Assembly: GCF_014646755.1 (NCBI RefSeq)
Contig: NZ_BMNW01000005.1
Coordinates: 186,001 to 250,000 of the forward strand
DNA: 64,000 nucleotides
Source: Pseudomonas asuensis
GTDB taxonomy: Bacteria > Pseudomonadota > Gammaproteobacteria > Pseudomonadales > Pseudomonadaceae
Direction: 5' to 3'
Shown: piece by piece, positions 27,653 through 36,878 of the stretch
How positions within the stretch are numbered: the first letter of the stretch is position 1
Layout: every line of letters begins with the position of its first letter
Notes under the pieces: model-generated
Told to the model about the DNA's origin: nothing
Databases searched by the model: none
The model's input: the letters and a program-made list of their open reading frames with translations, nothing else
Position numbers and translations under genes: made by a program

Positions 27653-29359
27653 ATGAATGGATTTTCAAACCGCTACCGTTTTCACGCGGTGTTATTTTTT
27701 TTGCTTTTGCTGACCCTGGCCGTGGTCTCCCGGCTGTTTTACCTTCGAATTCATGACAGTGAATTTCTGATCGACCAAGGCGAGCGGCGCAGCGTTCGTC
27801 ATATCCCTATCCCGGTCACCCGTGGCCTCATCACCGACCGCAATGGCTCGCCATTGGCCGTCTCCACCGAAGTCTCCACGATCTGGTGCAATCCTTCGGA
27901 AATGAAGGAAAGCATGGACCGGGTGCCAGCACTGGCTGCGGCCCTGCATCGTCCCGCAGGCGAACTCCTGTCCTATATCAGTGCCCGCTCGGAAAAGCAC
28001 TTCCTCTACCTTGCACGTGGTCTTTCGCCTATTGAGGGCGAAGACATCATGGCGCTCGATATCAAGGGCGTGCATCAGCTCAAGGAATATAAGCGCTATT
28101 ACCCAAGCTCGGACCTGACTGCCCAGCTGATCGGTCTGGTCAACCTGGACGGCGAAGGTCAGGAAGGCGTGGAGCTGGGTTATAACGAGTGGCTCAGCGG
28201 AAAGGCCGGTGTTCGTGAGGTATTGATCAACCCGCGTGGCTCCATCGTCAAGAACATCAAGGTCGACAAACAGCCCAAGCCCAGCCAGGACGTTGCTCTA
28301 TCCATTGATTTGCGCCTGCAATTCGAAGCCTATCGCGCCTTGCAGGAAGCAGTTACCAAATTTGGCGCCCTGTCCGGCTCGGCCGTACTGGTCAACCCCA
28401 AAAATGGTCAGATCCTGGCCATGGCGAACTTCCCGTCCTACAACCCGAACAACCGTGCCTCCATTAACCCGACATTCATGCGTAACCGGGCCCTGACCGA
28501 CGTGTTCGAACCCGGCTCGGTCATCAAGCCGTTCAGCATGTCAGCGGCATTGGCGACAGGTAAATTCAACGAAAACACTCAGGTCAGCGTAGCGCCGGGC
28601 TGGTTTGTCATTGACGGGCACACGATTCGTGACGTTGCGCGCCGGGATCTCCTTACCATGACCGGTGTACTGATCAACTCGTCAAACATCGGCATGAGCA
28701 AGGTAGCCCTCGAAGTGGGCCCCAAACCCATCCTTGAGCAGTTGGGCCGGGTCGGCTTCGGTTCGCCTCTCTCCCTAGGCTTTCCAGGCGAGAACGCGGG
28801 TTATCTGCCCAACCATGTCAAATGGTCCAGAATCGCTACAGCCAGTATGTCGTACGGCTATAGCCTGGCCGTTAATACGGCTGAGCTGGCTCAGGCCTAT
28901 ACAGTCTTTGCCAATGACGGGAAGCTTGCGCCGCTTTCGTTGCTGCGGGATAACCCACAACAATTGGTGCCGGCCATGGACCCTCAGGTGGCCCACCGGA
29001 TTCGCATGATGCTCAAAGAGGTCGTAGAAGATCCAAGCGGCGTAGTGCGGGCGCGCGTACCGGGCTATCAGGTAGCCGGTAAAAGCGGTACGGCACGTCG
29101 TTCTGGCGGTGGCGGTTATAAGGAGCACGCCTATCGCTCGATGTTCGTAGGTATGGCCCCCGCCAGCGACCCCAAGCTGGTCCTGGCCGTGATGATGGAC
29201 TCCCCCACCAAGATCGGCTACTACGGTGGCCTGGTTTCGGCCCCCGTGTTCAGCCAGATCATGTCAGGCGCCCTGCGTGCGTTAGCCGTTCCGCCAGACA
29301 ATCTGCCGCCTACCAATACGGCCCAGAGCGAAACGCCAGCGCCTCACTCCCATACCTAA
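27653..29359 (+). CDS. Penicillin-binding protein 3 paralogue (peptidoglycan transpeptidase)
   Basis: A 568-residue class-B PBP. It has one membrane anchor (residues ~11-30), a pedestal domain (RGLITDRNGSPLAVS at 57-71) and a transpeptidase domain with SVIK (Ser289-Lys292), SSN (343-345) and KSGT (477-480); spacing matches FtsI/PBP3. No division-cluster genes (ftsL, murE) are adjacent, so this is an extra FtsI-like enzyme such as PBP3a/PbpC, probably conditional or accessory in septal wall synthesis. The C-terminal tail is Pro/Thr-rich. The following downstream hairpin also serves sRNA copy A on the other strand. Confidence 0.9.
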   Translation: MNGFSNRYRFHAVLFFLLLLTLAVVSRLFYLRIHDSEFLIDQGERRSVRHIPIPVTRGLITDRNGSPLAVSTEVSTIWCNPSEMKESMDRVPALAAALHRPAGELLSYISARSEKHFLYLARGLSPIEGEDIMALDIKGVHQLKEYKRYYPSSDLTAQLIGLVNLDGEGQEGVELGYNEWLSGKAGVREVLINPRGSIVKNIKVDKQPKPSQDVALSIDLRLQFEAYRALQEAVTKFGALSGSAVLVNPKNGQILAMANFPSYNPNNRASINPTFMRNRALTDVFEPGSVIKPFSMSAALATGKFNENTQVSVAPGWFVIDGHTIRDVARRDLLTMTGVLINSSNIGMSKVALEVGPKPILEQLGRVGFGSPLSLGFPGENAGYLPNHVKWSRIATASMSYGYSLAVNTAELAQAYTVFANDGKLAPLSLLRDNPQQLVPAMDPQVAHRIRMMLKEVVEDPSGVVRARVPGYQVAGKSGTARRSGGGGYKEHAYRSMFVGMAPASDPKLVLAVMMDSPTKIGYYGGLVSAPVFSQIMSGALRALAVPPDNLPPTNTAQSETPAPHSHT

Positions 29360-29407
29360 AAAGGGTCTACCGGAAAAGGTTCGCATAGATCTTTTCTTAC
29401 CCTAAAG

Positions 29408-29524
29408 AAAAAACCCCGCCTAGGCGGGGGTTTTGCTGACCGCTCGATATCCGTATCGAGTGCCATCCTGGCGGGTCTTTCATCCTTGAGGCTCATGAGC
29501 GCGTCCTGCGCTGCATTCCATAGG
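29408..29524 (-). ncRNA. rsmX: RsmX-type sRNA, copy A
   Basis: A predicted ~117-nt RNA read leftwards from about 29524. It carries five GGA motifs: ATGGAATG; AGGAC in the loop of AGCGC/GCGCT; TCAAGGATGA; GCCAGGATGGC; and CGGA in the loop of a perfect stem CTCGATA/TATCGAG. A terminator with GC-rich stem CCCCGCC/GGCGGGG and six T follows. GGA in hairpin loops is the RsmA/CsrA-binding signature of RsmX/Y/Z RNAs, which sequester RsmA. The terminator also lies just after the PBP gene and can work in both directions. The start site is inferred from the -10 box. Confidence 0.85.
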
Positions 29525-29529
29525 TGAAA

Positions 29530-29535
29530 AGATTA
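29530..29535 (-). promoter_or_regulatory. -10 box of sRNA copy A
   Basis: TAATCT on the minus strand, in the context GCGTAATCT shared by all four copies. No good -35 box precedes it, as expected for a promoter that needs GacA. Confidence 0.7.
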
Positions 29536-29579
29536 CGCTGCTGCCGCCCTCCCCTCTAGCGCCAATCCTAGTCAATCGT

Positions 29580-29597
29580 TGTAAGCCTTTGCCTACA
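29580..29597 (-). promoter_or_regulatory. GacA box of sRNA copy A
   Basis: On the minus strand TGTAGGCAAAGGCTTACA, one base from the consensus TGTAAG-N6-CTTACA. Its centre is 56 bp from the -10 centre. Phosphorylated GacA is expected to bind here. Confidence 0.75.
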
Positions 29598-29818
29598 TCG
29601 GTAGTGCCTGCCCGGCACTGATGCCATTACCGTAAGCTCATGAAACAAAGCGCCGGGTGTCATTTAGAACATCCGCAACCCACCTTTTTCTAACCGCTTG
29701 CCCGGCGATTTTCTGTAAATCTGGCTTACACACCAGCGTCATATACCTGTGCTTAGCTCGGGCGACACGACGTGATGGCACCGGCTGTCATCCAGACTTT
29801 GACTGTTGAGGTTACACC

Positions 29819-31708
29819 TTGAACACCAGGACATTACCCAGAGGTTCACTGATACCGGCCGACATCGAAGCCACCCTGTCCGAACTTACAGTCTTACGTG
29901 ACGAGATGGTTGCTGCTGCCTGTGATGCGCCCATCCTGGCAGAGCATGTTCACCAGAGCTATGCCGAGAGCGCACGTAATCTGCTGAATTATCTAGCCCT
30001 GCGTCGCCACGATATCCGCCCGCTCCAAGCCCGTCTTGCTCAGCTAGGGCTGTCTTCCCTGGGGCGCTCGGAAGCTTACATTCTGGCGTCCGTCACCACC
30101 CTTATCGAGGTGCTGCAAAAACTCTCTGACAGTAAAAAGACACCGCTATCCTATGAGCCGCTAGGCATGGATCGGGGCGAACAGCTGCTGCATGAGCATA
30201 CCGAAGCCCTGTTTGGCCCGCCTCCGAACGGACGTAGCGTACGGATCATGGTGACCATGCCCAGCGAGGCGGCGCATGACTATTCTCTGATCCATGAGCT
30301 ACTGGCTGCCGGCATGGATAGCCTGCGCATCAACTGTGCACATGATGATGCCAGGGCCTGGGGACGGATGATTGAGCATGCACGCCGCGCAGAGAAAGCC
30401 CTTGGCAGGCCCTGCCGCATCATGATGGACTTGGCGGGGCCCAAGCTGCGCACTGGACAGATCAATGCCGGTCCGGCTGTACTTCGGATCAAGCCAACCC
30501 GCGATGATTTTGGCCGGGTCGTCAAGCCAGCCCGTGTCTGGCTGACCGCCAGGGAGCAACCGCAAGCACCACCGACAGTGGCGGATGCCAGCCTGCCGGT
30601 AGCAGAGGAATGGTTATCACGCCTCCAGCTGCATACTCAAGTGACGCTTCATGATGCTCGCGGCTCTAAGCGGGACATCGAAATCGTCGACATCACCCGC
30701 GAAGGTTGCTGGGGTGAGCTCCATAAGACAGCTTACATCACGTCGAATACAGTCTTGGTGATTAAGGATCAAAAGGGTAAGAAGCGTGAAACACGCATTG
30801 CACCCTTTCCGGCTCAGGAACAGGCTATCAAACTGGTTGAAGGCGATGTGCTGATTCTAACCAAGGATCAGCACACCGGGCATTCGGCGACTTACGACAG
30901 CTTTGGAGAAGTCCTGACTCCAGCCTCCATTGGCTGCACCCTCCCCGAAATCTTCGATGATGTACGGGCCGGCGAGCCGGTCTGGTTCGACGATGGCAAG
31001 ATTGGTGGAATCATCGATTCGGTACAGAGCGAAACACTGCGTATCCGCATCACCCATGCCCCAGGCGGAGCGAAGCTCAAAAGCGATAAGGGCATCAACT
31101 TTCCAGATAGCCACTTGCGTCTGGATGCACTCACGCCCCAGGACATCGAAGCCCTGGAGTTTGCGGCTGCACATGCCGACGTCGTCGAGTTCTCTTTCGT
31201 CAACACAGCGGACGATGTTCGCGCGTTGCTCCATCACATTGACCGGCTGAACGCCCATGAGCTGGGCGTCGTACTCAAGATCGAGACGCGTCGGGGCTTT
31301 GAAAACCTGCCGTCGCTTCTCTTTGCCGGGATGAATCTCCCGCGCTTTGGCGTCATGATCGCACGGGGCGACCTGGCAGTAGAAAGCGGTTTCGAACGGC
31401 TGGCTGAGCTTCAGGAGGAAATACTTTGCCTGTGCGAGGCAGCCCATGTTCCGGTGATCTGGGCAACCCAGGTACTGGAGACCCTGGCCAAGAAAGGTGC
31501 CCCCTCACGGGCTGAGATCACAGACGCTGCCATGGGCGTACGGGCTGAATGTGTAATGCTCAATAAGGGGCCGCACATATTAAAGGCTGTACACACGTTG
31601 CATGACCTCCTGGCACGTATGCAGGCGCATCACAGCAAGAAACGGGATCTACTGAGAAAGCTTCAAGTCGCGCAGCAACCTGCCTTGGCAGCTAATTGCA
31701 CGGAATGA
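29819..31708 (+). CDS. Pyruvate-kinase-like protein with N-terminal extension
   Basis: A 629-residue protein starting at TTG (GAGG 7 nt upstream; no better ATG). The first ~135 residues are helical with no match to pyruvate kinase. From ~140 a pyruvate-kinase barrel begins (MVTMPSEAAHDYSLIHELLAAG); MDLAGPKLRTG (~203) corresponds to the canonical DTKGPEIRTG but with the Lys/Glu pattern changed. The catalytic Lys and Mg ligands appear conserved in VVLKIETRRGFENL and ARGDLAVE, and ATQVLETLAKKGAPSRAEITD is standard. The B domain is large and the C-terminal effector domain is missing. Whether it phosphorylates ADP is uncertain. Confidence 0.75.
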   Translation: MNTRTLPRGSLIPADIEATLSELTVLRDEMVAAACDAPILAEHVHQSYAESARNLLNYLALRRHDIRPLQARLAQLGLSSLGRSEAYILASVTTLIEVLQKLSDSKKTPLSYEPLGMDRGEQLLHEHTEALFGPPPNGRSVRIMVTMPSEAAHDYSLIHELLAAGMDSLRINCAHDDARAWGRMIEHARRAEKALGRPCRIMMDLAGPKLRTGQINAGPAVLRIKPTRDDFGRVVKPARVWLTAREQPQAPPTVADASLPVAEEWLSRLQLHTQVTLHDARGSKRDIEIVDITREGCWGELHKTAYITSNTVLVIKDQKGKKRETRIAPFPAQEQAIKLVEGDVLILTKDQHTGHSATYDSFGEVLTPASIGCTLPEIFDDVRAGEPVWFDDGKIGGIIDSVQSETLRIRITHAPGGAKLKSDKGINFPDSHLRLDALTPQDIEALEFAAAHADVVEFSFVNTADDVRALLHHIDRLNAHELGVVLKIETRRGFENLPSLLFAGMNLPRFGVMIARGDLAVESGFERLAELQEEILCLCEAAHVPVIWATQVLETLAKKGAPSRAEITDAAMGVRAECVMLNKGPHILKAVHTLHDLLARMQAHHSKKRDLLRKLQVAQQPALAANCTE

Positions 31709-31938
31709 TGCATCATCGTCTTTAGTAGGCACCATTTTGTAGCCAAGCGCTCTACAAAGGAGGTTCTATAGTCCAAAACAGTGCCAGAGCACCCCGTCTC
31801 TGGTACGTTTACTACGGACATCATAGGGAATACACGCCAGCGGCGCTGCTTGGCTCCACCCTTGCACAGCCGTTGGCTTCGCCATAAGCGAGCCCCGTTA
31901 TAGTGACTTGAGTGAACGCCAATCCGAATGGAGATCCC

Positions 31939-33984
31939 ATGAGACATATCTTTGCCGGCGCCGTTTGTATACTGGCGTTGAGCGCCTGCGGTAAATCAGA
32001 ACTTGTTCAACCTGAACCCCCTATCAGCACGCTGCAATCCGGTATCAAAAAAGAAAATTTCGATACTGGCATTCGCCCTCAGGACGATTTCTTCAAAGCC
32101 ATCAATGGCCAGTGGCTGAAGAACACGCCCATCCCCGCTGACAAAACCAGCTACGGGGCCTTCCACGCCATTGCCGATACGACTGAAAAACAATTGCACG
32201 CCATTATCGAAGAGCTGGCCGCAACGTCCGGCAAAGCGGCGGGTAGTAATGAGCAGAAAATCGGGGACATGTATGCCTCGTTCATGAATGAGGCAACCAT
32301 TGAGGCGCAGGGACTTAAACCCTTGCAAGGCCAATTGGACGCTATTGATGCCATTCGTGACCGACGCTCGCTGCTTATCACAATGGCCCGACTCCAGCAG
32401 CTGGGTATCGATGTTCCACTCCAACCCTATGTCTCGCAAGATGCCAAGGACTCCAAGCGCCATGTCGCTGAGATCAGCCAAGCCGGCCTTAGCCTGCCCG
32501 ACCGGGATTATTACCTGATCGATGACAAGCAGTTCGCCGAAATTCGCTCCGGTTTCGTCTCGCATATGCAACGCATGTTGAGCCTGGCCAACATAGCAGA
32601 CCCTGCCGGAAGCGCGCGCAAGGTTGCTGCGCTGGAGAAGCAGATCGCCGAGGCCCAATGGGACAAGGTCGACAACCGTGACCCTATCAAGACCTACAAC
32701 ACCTATAAGCCCACGCAGCTACGAACGCTCACCAGCGCCATCGACTGGCCGTCCTACCTGCAGGAGACCGGTTTTGCCGGTCAGCAGCAGATCATTGTTG
32801 AGCAGCCCAGCTATATCACCGGGCTTGGCAAACTGCTGACCTCAACGCCGCTCTCCACCTGGAAAGCCTACCTCAAGTGGCAAGTGTTGCATGCTTATGC
32901 ACAGGCACTACCCCACGCCTATGCCCAGGAGGACTTTGCCTTCTTCCAGCAAACCCTGAACGGTGCAAAGGAGCAGCGCCCACGGTGGAAGCGTGGCGTA
33001 AGCGCTGTGGAAGGCAGCCTGGGTGAAGCCCTGGGCAAGGAATACGTAGAGCGTCATTTCCCGCCAGAAAACAAGGCCCGCATGGAAGCCCTGGTACGCA
33101 ATCTTATTGCCGCCTACGGGCAGGCCATGGACAAGCTTGACTGGATGAGTGAAGACACCCGTCAGGCAGCCAAGGCCAAGCTGGCAAAATTTACCTACAA
33201 GATCGGCTACCCCAACCAGTGGCGCGACTACTCGCCTCTGCACATCGCGTCAGATGACCTGATCGGCAATCTGCAGCGTGCTCAGGCATTCGAATACCAG
33301 CGTAACCTTGCCAAACTTGGCAAGCCGGTCGACCCGAATGAATGGGGCATGACACCACAAACGGTCAATGCTTATTACAACCCGCTGCGTAACGAAATTG
33401 TCTTCCCGGCGGCCATTCTGCAACCACCCTTCTTCAACATGAACGCGGAAGATGCGGTCAACTATGGCGGTATTGGTGCAGTCATCGGTCACGAGATCAG
33501 CCACGGCTTTGACGATCAGGGCTCGCAATTCGATGGTGACGGGAATTTGCGGGAGTGGTGGACCAAGGCCGACCGCGAGCGCTTTGAAAAACGTGCAGCA
33601 GCACTGGCAGAGCAGTATTCAGCCTATGAACCGGTGCCGGGTTATCATATCAATGGCCGCTTTACGCTTGGCGAAAACATTGCCGACCTGGGCGGTGTGA
33701 CCATCTCCTACTCCGCCTACCATCTGTCTTTAGGTAATCAGCCCGCGCCCGTCATTGATGGTATGACTGCCGAGCAGCGCTTCTTTGCCGGCTGGGCACA
33801 GGTCTGGTGTACCAAATACACACAGCAGAACCTGCTCAATCGCCTGAAAACCGATCCACACTCGCCAGCGCAGTATCGTACCAATGGCGTTCTAAGCAAC
33901 GTGCCTGGCTTCTATGAAGCCTATGACGTCAAGCCAAGCGATCAGATGTACCTGGCACCAGAGAAGCGCATCAAGATCTGGTAA
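31939..33984 (+). CDS. M13-family zinc metallopeptidase lipoprotein
   Basis: A 681-residue neprilysin/PepO-type endopeptidase. The start at 31939 has GGAGAT upstream and gives a lipoprotein signal MRHIFAGAVCILALSACGK, with lipidation at Cys17; the residue after it, Gly, favours the outer membrane. The zinc site is HEISH (His518, Glu519, His522) with third ligand Glu579 in GENIADLGG, and NAYYNPLRNEIVFPAAILQ is the substrate-binding motif. The C-terminus ends RIKIW, as is usual for M13. It probably degrades peptides in the periplasm. Single gene followed by a perfect hairpin. Confidence 0.92.
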   Translation: MRHIFAGAVCILALSACGKSELVQPEPPISTLQSGIKKENFDTGIRPQDDFFKAINGQWLKNTPIPADKTSYGAFHAIADTTEKQLHAIIEELAATSGKAAGSNEQKIGDMYASFMNEATIEAQGLKPLQGQLDAIDAIRDRRSLLITMARLQQLGIDVPLQPYVSQDAKDSKRHVAEISQAGLSLPDRDYYLIDDKQFAEIRSGFVSHMQRMLSLANIADPAGSARKVAALEKQIAEAQWDKVDNRDPIKTYNTYKPTQLRTLTSAIDWPSYLQETGFAGQQQIIVEQPSYITGLGKLLTSTPLSTWKAYLKWQVLHAYAQALPHAYAQEDFAFFQQTLNGAKEQRPRWKRGVSAVEGSLGEALGKEYVERHFPPENKARMEALVRNLIAAYGQAMDKLDWMSEDTRQAAKAKLAKFTYKIGYPNQWRDYSPLHIASDDLIGNLQRAQAFEYQRNLAKLGKPVDPNEWGMTPQTVNAYYNPLRNEIVFPAAILQPPFFNMNAEDAVNYGGIGAVIGHEISHGFDDQGSQFDGDGNLREWWTKADRERFEKRAAALAEQYSAYEPVPGYHINGRFTLGENIADLGGVTISYSAYHLSLGNQPAPVIDGMTAEQRFFAGWAQVWCTKYTQQNLLNRLKTDPHSPAQYRTNGVLSNVPGFYEAYDVKPSDQMYLAPEKRIKIW

Positions 33985-34285
33985 TAGCAAGCTCTCCCCT
34001 GTGCGCCTGAGCACTCAGGCGCACAGCTGGAGTAATAGCAGCAGACCCTGCTATTTAATACATTGATACTCGATTGCAAGCATTGGAGCAGCTAACCACA
34101 TGGGCTCAACAGGGAGTGGGTTTTGAAGACTCATCCCCGGCTGCTAGCAACCAAGGCCGCTGGAATGGTCACCATTGGCACCACATTGGCATTGGCTGCC
34201 GGTGATTAGCGGCAACCAGCGCCACGCTTGGGATAGTGAATATCTATGTTTCTAAGCTATAAATGATGCCGGAGCGAAAGCCAAG
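33985..34285. other. 301-bp intergenic stretch
   Basis: It contains the hairpin at 34001-34024. A 28-codon frame from TTG 34122 (KTHPRLLATKAAGMVTIG..., ending TAG) follows GGGAGTGGG and looks like the start of an exported or membrane peptide, but it is too short to call. Nothing else was seen. Confidence 0.35.
34001..34024 (+). terminator. Hairpin after the M13 peptidase gene
   Basis: A perfect 11-bp inverted repeat (GTGCGCCTGAG / CTCAGGCGCAC) with a 2-nt centre lies 16 bp past the stop codon. It has no T-tract. Confidence 0.5.
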
Positions 34286-34468
34286 TCAGGCGAGGGTATG
34301 CTCCTCGATCATTGTATTCATTTCCACTTGCGCCGCATGGCGCGTCGTGAACGGACCGCTGATGCGCTCACCGTTCTGCACAAGGTACCAGCAAACAATA
34401 AAACCTGCTTCACGAAGCGCAGCAGGCACAGCGCTACCCACAACTGACATGATTTGAATAATGGGCAT
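34286..34468 (-). CDS. Small hypothetical protein
   Basis: A 60-residue frame beginning MPIIQIMSVVGSAVPAALRE, with GAGG 5 nt before the start. The middle (FIVCWYLVQNGERISGPFTT) resembles a small beta-rich fold and composition is protein-like, with no strong membrane span. I recognise no family. It is isolated, convergent with the peptidase gene and divergent from the acetyltransferase gene. Confidence 0.5.
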   Translation of the reverse strand: MPIIQIMSVVGSAVPAALREAGFIVCWYLVQNGERISGPFTTRHAAQVEMNTMIEEHTLA

Positions 34469-34539
34469 AAGGACCTCTATCTACTCTTAAGCCGACCTCT
34501 ACAGTACGCTCCGCTTCACCACTTGAGAAATCGACAGGA

Positions 34540-35082
34540 TTGATAGTGGTCATTAACGGTTCAACCGTCCGACGAAATGATGGCCATATGATTATCGAAG
34601 CCGTTACTACCCTTAGCGATACGCAGTATCAGAGTTTGCTTAGCCTTGAAGTATTACCCGAACAGGTGGCCTTTTCAGGCACTTCCGAAGCGGCATTGGC
34701 GGCCTTGCATAAGCATTCATCCAATCTTGTACGAGGGTTTGCCCTGCTGGAAGCGGGACTACCGATAGGCCTGTTTCTGCTCAAGCGACCACCGCTTTCA
34801 CCTCAGTGGGTCAGTGCTGATGCTTGCTCGCTGCATGCCTTGCAGATTGCGGTTCAAGCGCAGGGGCGTGGGTTGGGCAAGGCTTGTATAGGTGCACTTC
34901 CTGAACTCGCCTATAGGCAATGGCCCGGTATCAGGAGTATTCAGCTGGCAGTAGATGCCCATAATGAAAAGGCGTTGGGGCTTTATCTAGGCGGGGGCTG
35001 GGTAGACGATGGCGAGACGTATAACGGACGAGTCGGACTGGAACGTCGCCTGACCCTGACGTTGGATAAACTCAACCGGTGA
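34540..35082 (+). CDS. GNAT-family N-acetyltransferase
   Basis: Up to 180 residues; the ATG at 34588 (MIIEAVTTLSDTQYQSLL, 164 residues) is the more typical GNAT start, but neither start has a strong ribosome-binding site. The acetyl-CoA binding loop is AQGRGLGKACIGALPELA, and the motif-B region is IQLAVDAHNEKALGLYLGGGW. Substrate unknown. Its stop codon lies a few bases before the hairpin shared with sRNA copy B, which terminates both strands. Confidence 0.8.
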   Translation: MIVVINGSTVRRNDGHMIIEAVTTLSDTQYQSLLSLEVLPEQVAFSGTSEAALAALHKHSSNLVRGFALLEAGLPIGLFLLKRPPLSPQWVSADACSLHALQIAVQAQGRGLGKACIGALPELAYRQWPGIRSIQLAVDAHNEKALGLYLGGGWVDDGETYNGRVGLERRLTLTLDKLNR

Positions 35083-35087
35083 AACGG

Positions 35088-35205
35088 AAAAACCCCGCCG
35101 TAGCGGGGTTTCGTTGACCATGCTCGACATCCTGTCAAGCTGCCATCCTGGCGGTCATATCGGATCCTTGATCTACCATGAGCGCTTCCGTGCGCTGCTC
35201 CGATG
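35088..35205 (-). ncRNA. rsmX: RsmX-type sRNA, copy B
   Basis: A predicted ~118-nt RNA read leftwards. Five GGA motifs: ATCGGAGC; ACGGA in the loop of AGCGC/GCGCT; ATCAAGGATC; GCCAGGATGGC; and AGGA in the loop of CTTGAC/GTCGAG. The last stem differs from copies A and C by changes that keep pairing (G-U and G-C). It ends in ACCCCGCTACGGCGGGGTTTTT. Spacing, order of hairpins and promoter match the other copies. Confidence 0.85.
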
Positions 35206-35210
35206 TGAAT

Positions 35211-35216
35211 AGATTA
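35211..35216 (-). promoter_or_regulatory. -10 box of sRNA copy B
   Basis: TAATCT on the minus strand in the shared context GCGTAATCT. Confidence 0.7.
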
Positions 35217-35260
35217 CGCTGCTCCCTTCGTTTCCCCTAGAGCCAACCACTGCGAGTCCT

Positions 35261-35278
35261 TGTAAGCTTTTACCTACA
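35261..35278 (-). promoter_or_regulatory. GacA box of sRNA copy B
   Basis: Minus-strand TGTAGGTAAAAGCTTACA, one mismatch from TGTAAG-N6-CTTACA; its centre is 56 bp from the -10 centre. Confidence 0.75.
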
Positions 35279-35398
35279 AATGCTGGCCACTCGCCTTTCG
35301 TCCGTTTCGCTTGTTATCCCGCCTTTCAGCAAGAACCCTTACCACCGCTGTCGGGTCTTTCCCTGTATCAGCCCATCATTACAAGGAATTCAAACAGC

Positions 35399-36214
35399 AT
35401 GACGCCTAATCGAGGCCTTACCCTGCTAGCCCGTGGTGGCTATGCAGCCCGAGGTGTGGTGTACCTTATCATTGGTGGATTTGCCGTACTGGCGGCCATG
35501 GGTTCAGGACAGCCTGTCGATAGCCATCAAAGTCTGCAAACCGTCCTGGCCCAGCCCTCGGGTAGCGCCCTGCTTTGGGTTGTAGTCATTGGCCTTGCCG
35601 CCTTTGCCGCCTGGCGAGCCGTGCAATGCTTGCAGGACTCAGACCATCACGGTACGGACCTGAAGGGGCTGACTATCCGTATCGGACTCTTCGCCAGCAG
35701 CGTGACTTATGTACTTCTGGCACTATTTGCCTTAGGGCTTTTGATCAGTGGCTTTAAGGGCCCAGGCGAAGGCGGCGGTTCCGGCGGTGGCGGCCAGGCA
35801 CAAGACTTTCTCTCGCACCTGCTTGGATGGGATCACTCAAACCTAGTGATACGGCTAATCGCCTTGATCCCGCTGGGCGTGGGCATTGCTCATATCGTCA
35901 AGGGGTGGAAAGCTTCTTTCGAGCGGTATTTCGAGGCCGATGAAGACGTCATGCGCGTGGTACGCCCTGTCTCGCGTTTCGGTCTGATCGCACGTGGAGT
36001 AGCCTTCATCGAGGTTGCTGTACTGCTGGTCATTAGCGGCTCACGCTACGATGCAACGAATCCGCCAGGTATCAAGGATGCCCTTAACGGGCTTCAGAGC
36101 CTGCCTTTCGGGCATACCATTTTGTTGGTAGTCGCGTTAGGGCTAATTGCCTTTGCAGCCTACAGCTTTGCCGAAGCGGTATGGCGCCGTATCAATATGA
36201 ACATCCCGGTATGA
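35399..36214 (+). CDS. DUF1206 inner-membrane protein
   Basis: A 271-residue membrane protein built of three internal repeats, each a pair of spans. Repeat starts: LARGGYAARGVVYLIIGGFA (~10), IRIGLFASSVTYVLLALFAL (~98) and SRFGLIARGVAFIEVAVLLV (~190). A Gly-rich loop (GPGEGGGSGGGGQ) lies between repeats 2 and 3. This is the DUF1206 architecture, function unknown. It starts at ATG 35399 after CAAGGAATT. No operon partner. Confidence 0.85.
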   Translation: MTPNRGLTLLARGGYAARGVVYLIIGGFAVLAAMGSGQPVDSHQSLQTVLAQPSGSALLWVVVIGLAAFAAWRAVQCLQDSDHHGTDLKGLTIRIGLFASSVTYVLLALFALGLLISGFKGPGEGGGSGGGGQAQDFLSHLLGWDHSNLVIRLIALIPLGVGIAHIVKGWKASFERYFEADEDVMRVVRPVSRFGLIARGVAFIEVAVLLVISGSRYDATNPPGIKDALNGLQSLPFGHTILLVVALGLIAFAAYSFAEAVWRRINMNIPV

Positions 36215-36254
36215 CAGGATGCCCTGCAAGGATGATCGCAGGGCACTTCTTTAC

Positions 36255-36788
36255 CTACCGGAACAGCGTATCGACATAGTCCGCACCAATGCCAACACGC
36301 TCGAAATGCTCGCGGCAGAGCTTGATGTAATCATGCACATCAAAATAGCCGGCTGCGTTTCCAGCCTCGTCCAGCCAGATCAGCGGGCCCTTGACGATAA
36401 AGAACACCTTCATCGGCTCATCGTAATCATAAGCCACCAGCGTGTGCCCTTCGCCAGGCGTTTCGTAAACGAAATCACCGGCTCTGGCCGTCCAACCATG
36501 CTCCAGATAGCCCCATTTCCCTGAAATGGTATAAGCAAACACCTCATGAGGATGGTAGTGACGGTTCACCAGACCTGCCTGTTTAGCCATGAGCACGTCG
36601 CACCATTTGTTCTCAGAGGGCGAGATCCATAACGGGCGACTTGAGACGGTATCGGTAAAAGGCACGTAGTAACGCTCGTCTTCAGTGGGTGCGTCCTCGA
36701 TATAGACCTCGGGTTTGGCATCCGGCTTGAAGCAGTTTGGAATGGGCTGCAGCTCTTTCCAGAACTCGTGACGCGCTAATTCAGCCAT
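36255..36788 (-). CDS. Cupin of the 2,4'-dihydroxyacetophenone dioxygenase family
   Basis: A 177-residue single-domain cupin. The metal motif appears as GLVNRHYHPHEVFAYTISGK in the centre, with a second strand motif PGEGHTLVAYD; both supply His/Glu ligands. The sequence resembles proteins annotated 2,4'-dihydroxyacetophenone dioxygenase, an Fe-dependent C-C cleaving enzyme, but the family is broad and the substrate here is not supported by neighbours. It has its own short leader. Confidence 0.75.
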   Translation of the reverse strand: MAELARHEFWKELQPIPNCFKPDAKPEVYIEDAPTEDERYYVPFTDTVSSRPLWISPSENKWCDVLMAKQAGLVNRHYHPHEVFAYTISGKWGYLEHGWTARAGDFVYETPGEGHTLVAYDYDEPMKVFFIVKGPLIWLDEAGNAAGYFDVHDYIKLCREHFERVGIGADYVDTLFR

Positions 36789-36878
36789 GGCAATGATCCT
36801 CTTATTATTGTTCTACTGACTATAGCCAGCTTAAAAGCCTTTGCAGGTGGCCTGTCCAGGAATGCTCAGGATTGAGAC

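Noticed and set aside
34122-34209. A 28-codon frame beginning KTHPRLLATKAAG
   Set aside because: Too short to judge; it has a ribosome-binding-like GGGAGTGGG but no partner gene or family.
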